NCBI RefSeq assembly: GCF_030580995.1 | Contig: NZ_JAUQSZ010000016.1 | Span: 1-64,000, forward strand | Length of the DNA: 64,000 nt | Origin: Sphingomonas immobilis | Lineage (GTDB): Bacteria; Pseudomonadota; Alphaproteobacteria; Sphingomonadales; Sphingomonadaceae | Reading direction: 5' to 3' | Shown: piece after piece, positions 63,869 through 64,000 of the stretch | Layout of the letters: each line of letters opens with the position of its first letter | Position numbering within the stretch: position 1 is the stretch's first letter | The notes under the pieces: model-generated | Seen by the model: only the letters and a program-made list of their open reading frames with translations | Databases searched by the model: none | Told to the model about the DNA's origin: nothing | Translations under genes and position numbers: made by a program

Positions 63869-64000
63869 ATGTCCCAACGTACCGCCGCCCGATCCAAGGC
63901 CCGCGCCGCCGCGCGCCTCGCCGCCACGCAAGCACTCTACCAGCACGAGATGGAGGGCACCCCCGTCCCGCGCCTGCTGCACGAATTCCACAATCACCGC
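63869..64000 (+). CDS. nusB: Transcription antitermination factor NusB, partial
   Basis: Only the first 44 codons are in the window. SKARAAARLAATQALYQHEM is the conserved N-terminal helix of NusB. The protein binds boxA RNA with NusE and helps antitermination on rRNA operons. Confidence 0.9.
   Translation, partial: MSQRTAARSKARAAARLAATQALYQHEMEGTPVPRLLHEFHNHR

Overview
The window looks like a stretch of chromosome from a high-GC alphaproteobacterium, most likely a Sphingomonas-type member of the Sphingomonadales. The reasons are a CtrA cell-cycle regulator with GANTC sites in its promoter region, a split MetH, a short-form HisG next to HisD and NusB, a TonB-dependent receptor with a Gly/Arg-rich segment, a Bpt-type leucyltransferase and small hairpin repeats at many gene junctions. 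I see no rRNA, tRNA, prophage, insertion sequence or CRISPR array. No gap between genes exceeds 300 bases; the largest (19754-20045) is described below.

Layout. 1-4300: a TonB-dependent receptor cut by the window edge, with an NTF2-like protein and a ferredoxin-reductase-like flavoprotein upstream, and a small SANT/Myb-like protein gene. 4439-10348: a complete tripartite RND efflux operon. 10430-12622: phasin, a GT-C-like membrane glycosyltransferase and a bactofilin. 12619-19021 (minus): a tightly packed seven-gene run from pyruvate dehydrogenase E2 through a thioesterase and E3 to an S41 protease, a GT-C-like membrane protein and a MAPEG protein. 19148-25178: universal stress protein, a 47-residue membrane protein behind a general-stress-like promoter, M28 peptidase, RcnB-like protein, an rluA-like/arfB/msrC-like operon and a VanY-like carboxypeptidase. 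25221-27793: WrbA, pirin and a divergent LysR regulator. 27976-31666: CtrA, a BLUF light sensor coupled to an unrecognised small protein, and a secreted amidohydrolase. 31827-34044: threonine ammonia-lyase and leucyl/protein transferase. 34158-41646 (minus): DsbD/ScsB-like protein, subclass B3 metallo-beta-lactamase-like protein, then a circularly permuted ATP-grasp / alpha-E / transglutaminase-like / M20 peptidase operon. 41736-49955: secreted alkaline phosphatase, aconitase, GFA protein, a membrane-anchored legumain-like protein and an ScfR-type regulator. 50064-57353: aldo/keto reductase, two small lipoproteins and a methionine operon (ArsR-methyltransferase fusion, metF, split metH). 57410-64000: HD-GYP phosphodiesterase, MlaA-like protein, beta-helix protein, Cu/Zn superoxide dismutase, hisG, hisD and the start of nusB.

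The most interesting points are these. (1) The ATP-grasp / alpha-E / transglutaminase / M20 operon is coupled throughout by TGATG overlaps, and its transglutaminase-like member has Ser where the catalytic Cys is expected. (2) The BLUF photoreceptor is translationally coupled to a small protein I do not recognise. (3) A perfect 16-bp palindrome sits inside the promoter of the ArsR-methyltransferase fusion that heads the methionine operon. (4) Five families of paired-hairpin repeats occupy gene junctions; one copy appears to supply the ribosome-binding site of hisD. (5) The ctrA promoter region carries a CtrA box and two GANTC sites. All function calls are by reading motifs and from memory of families; no database search was run.
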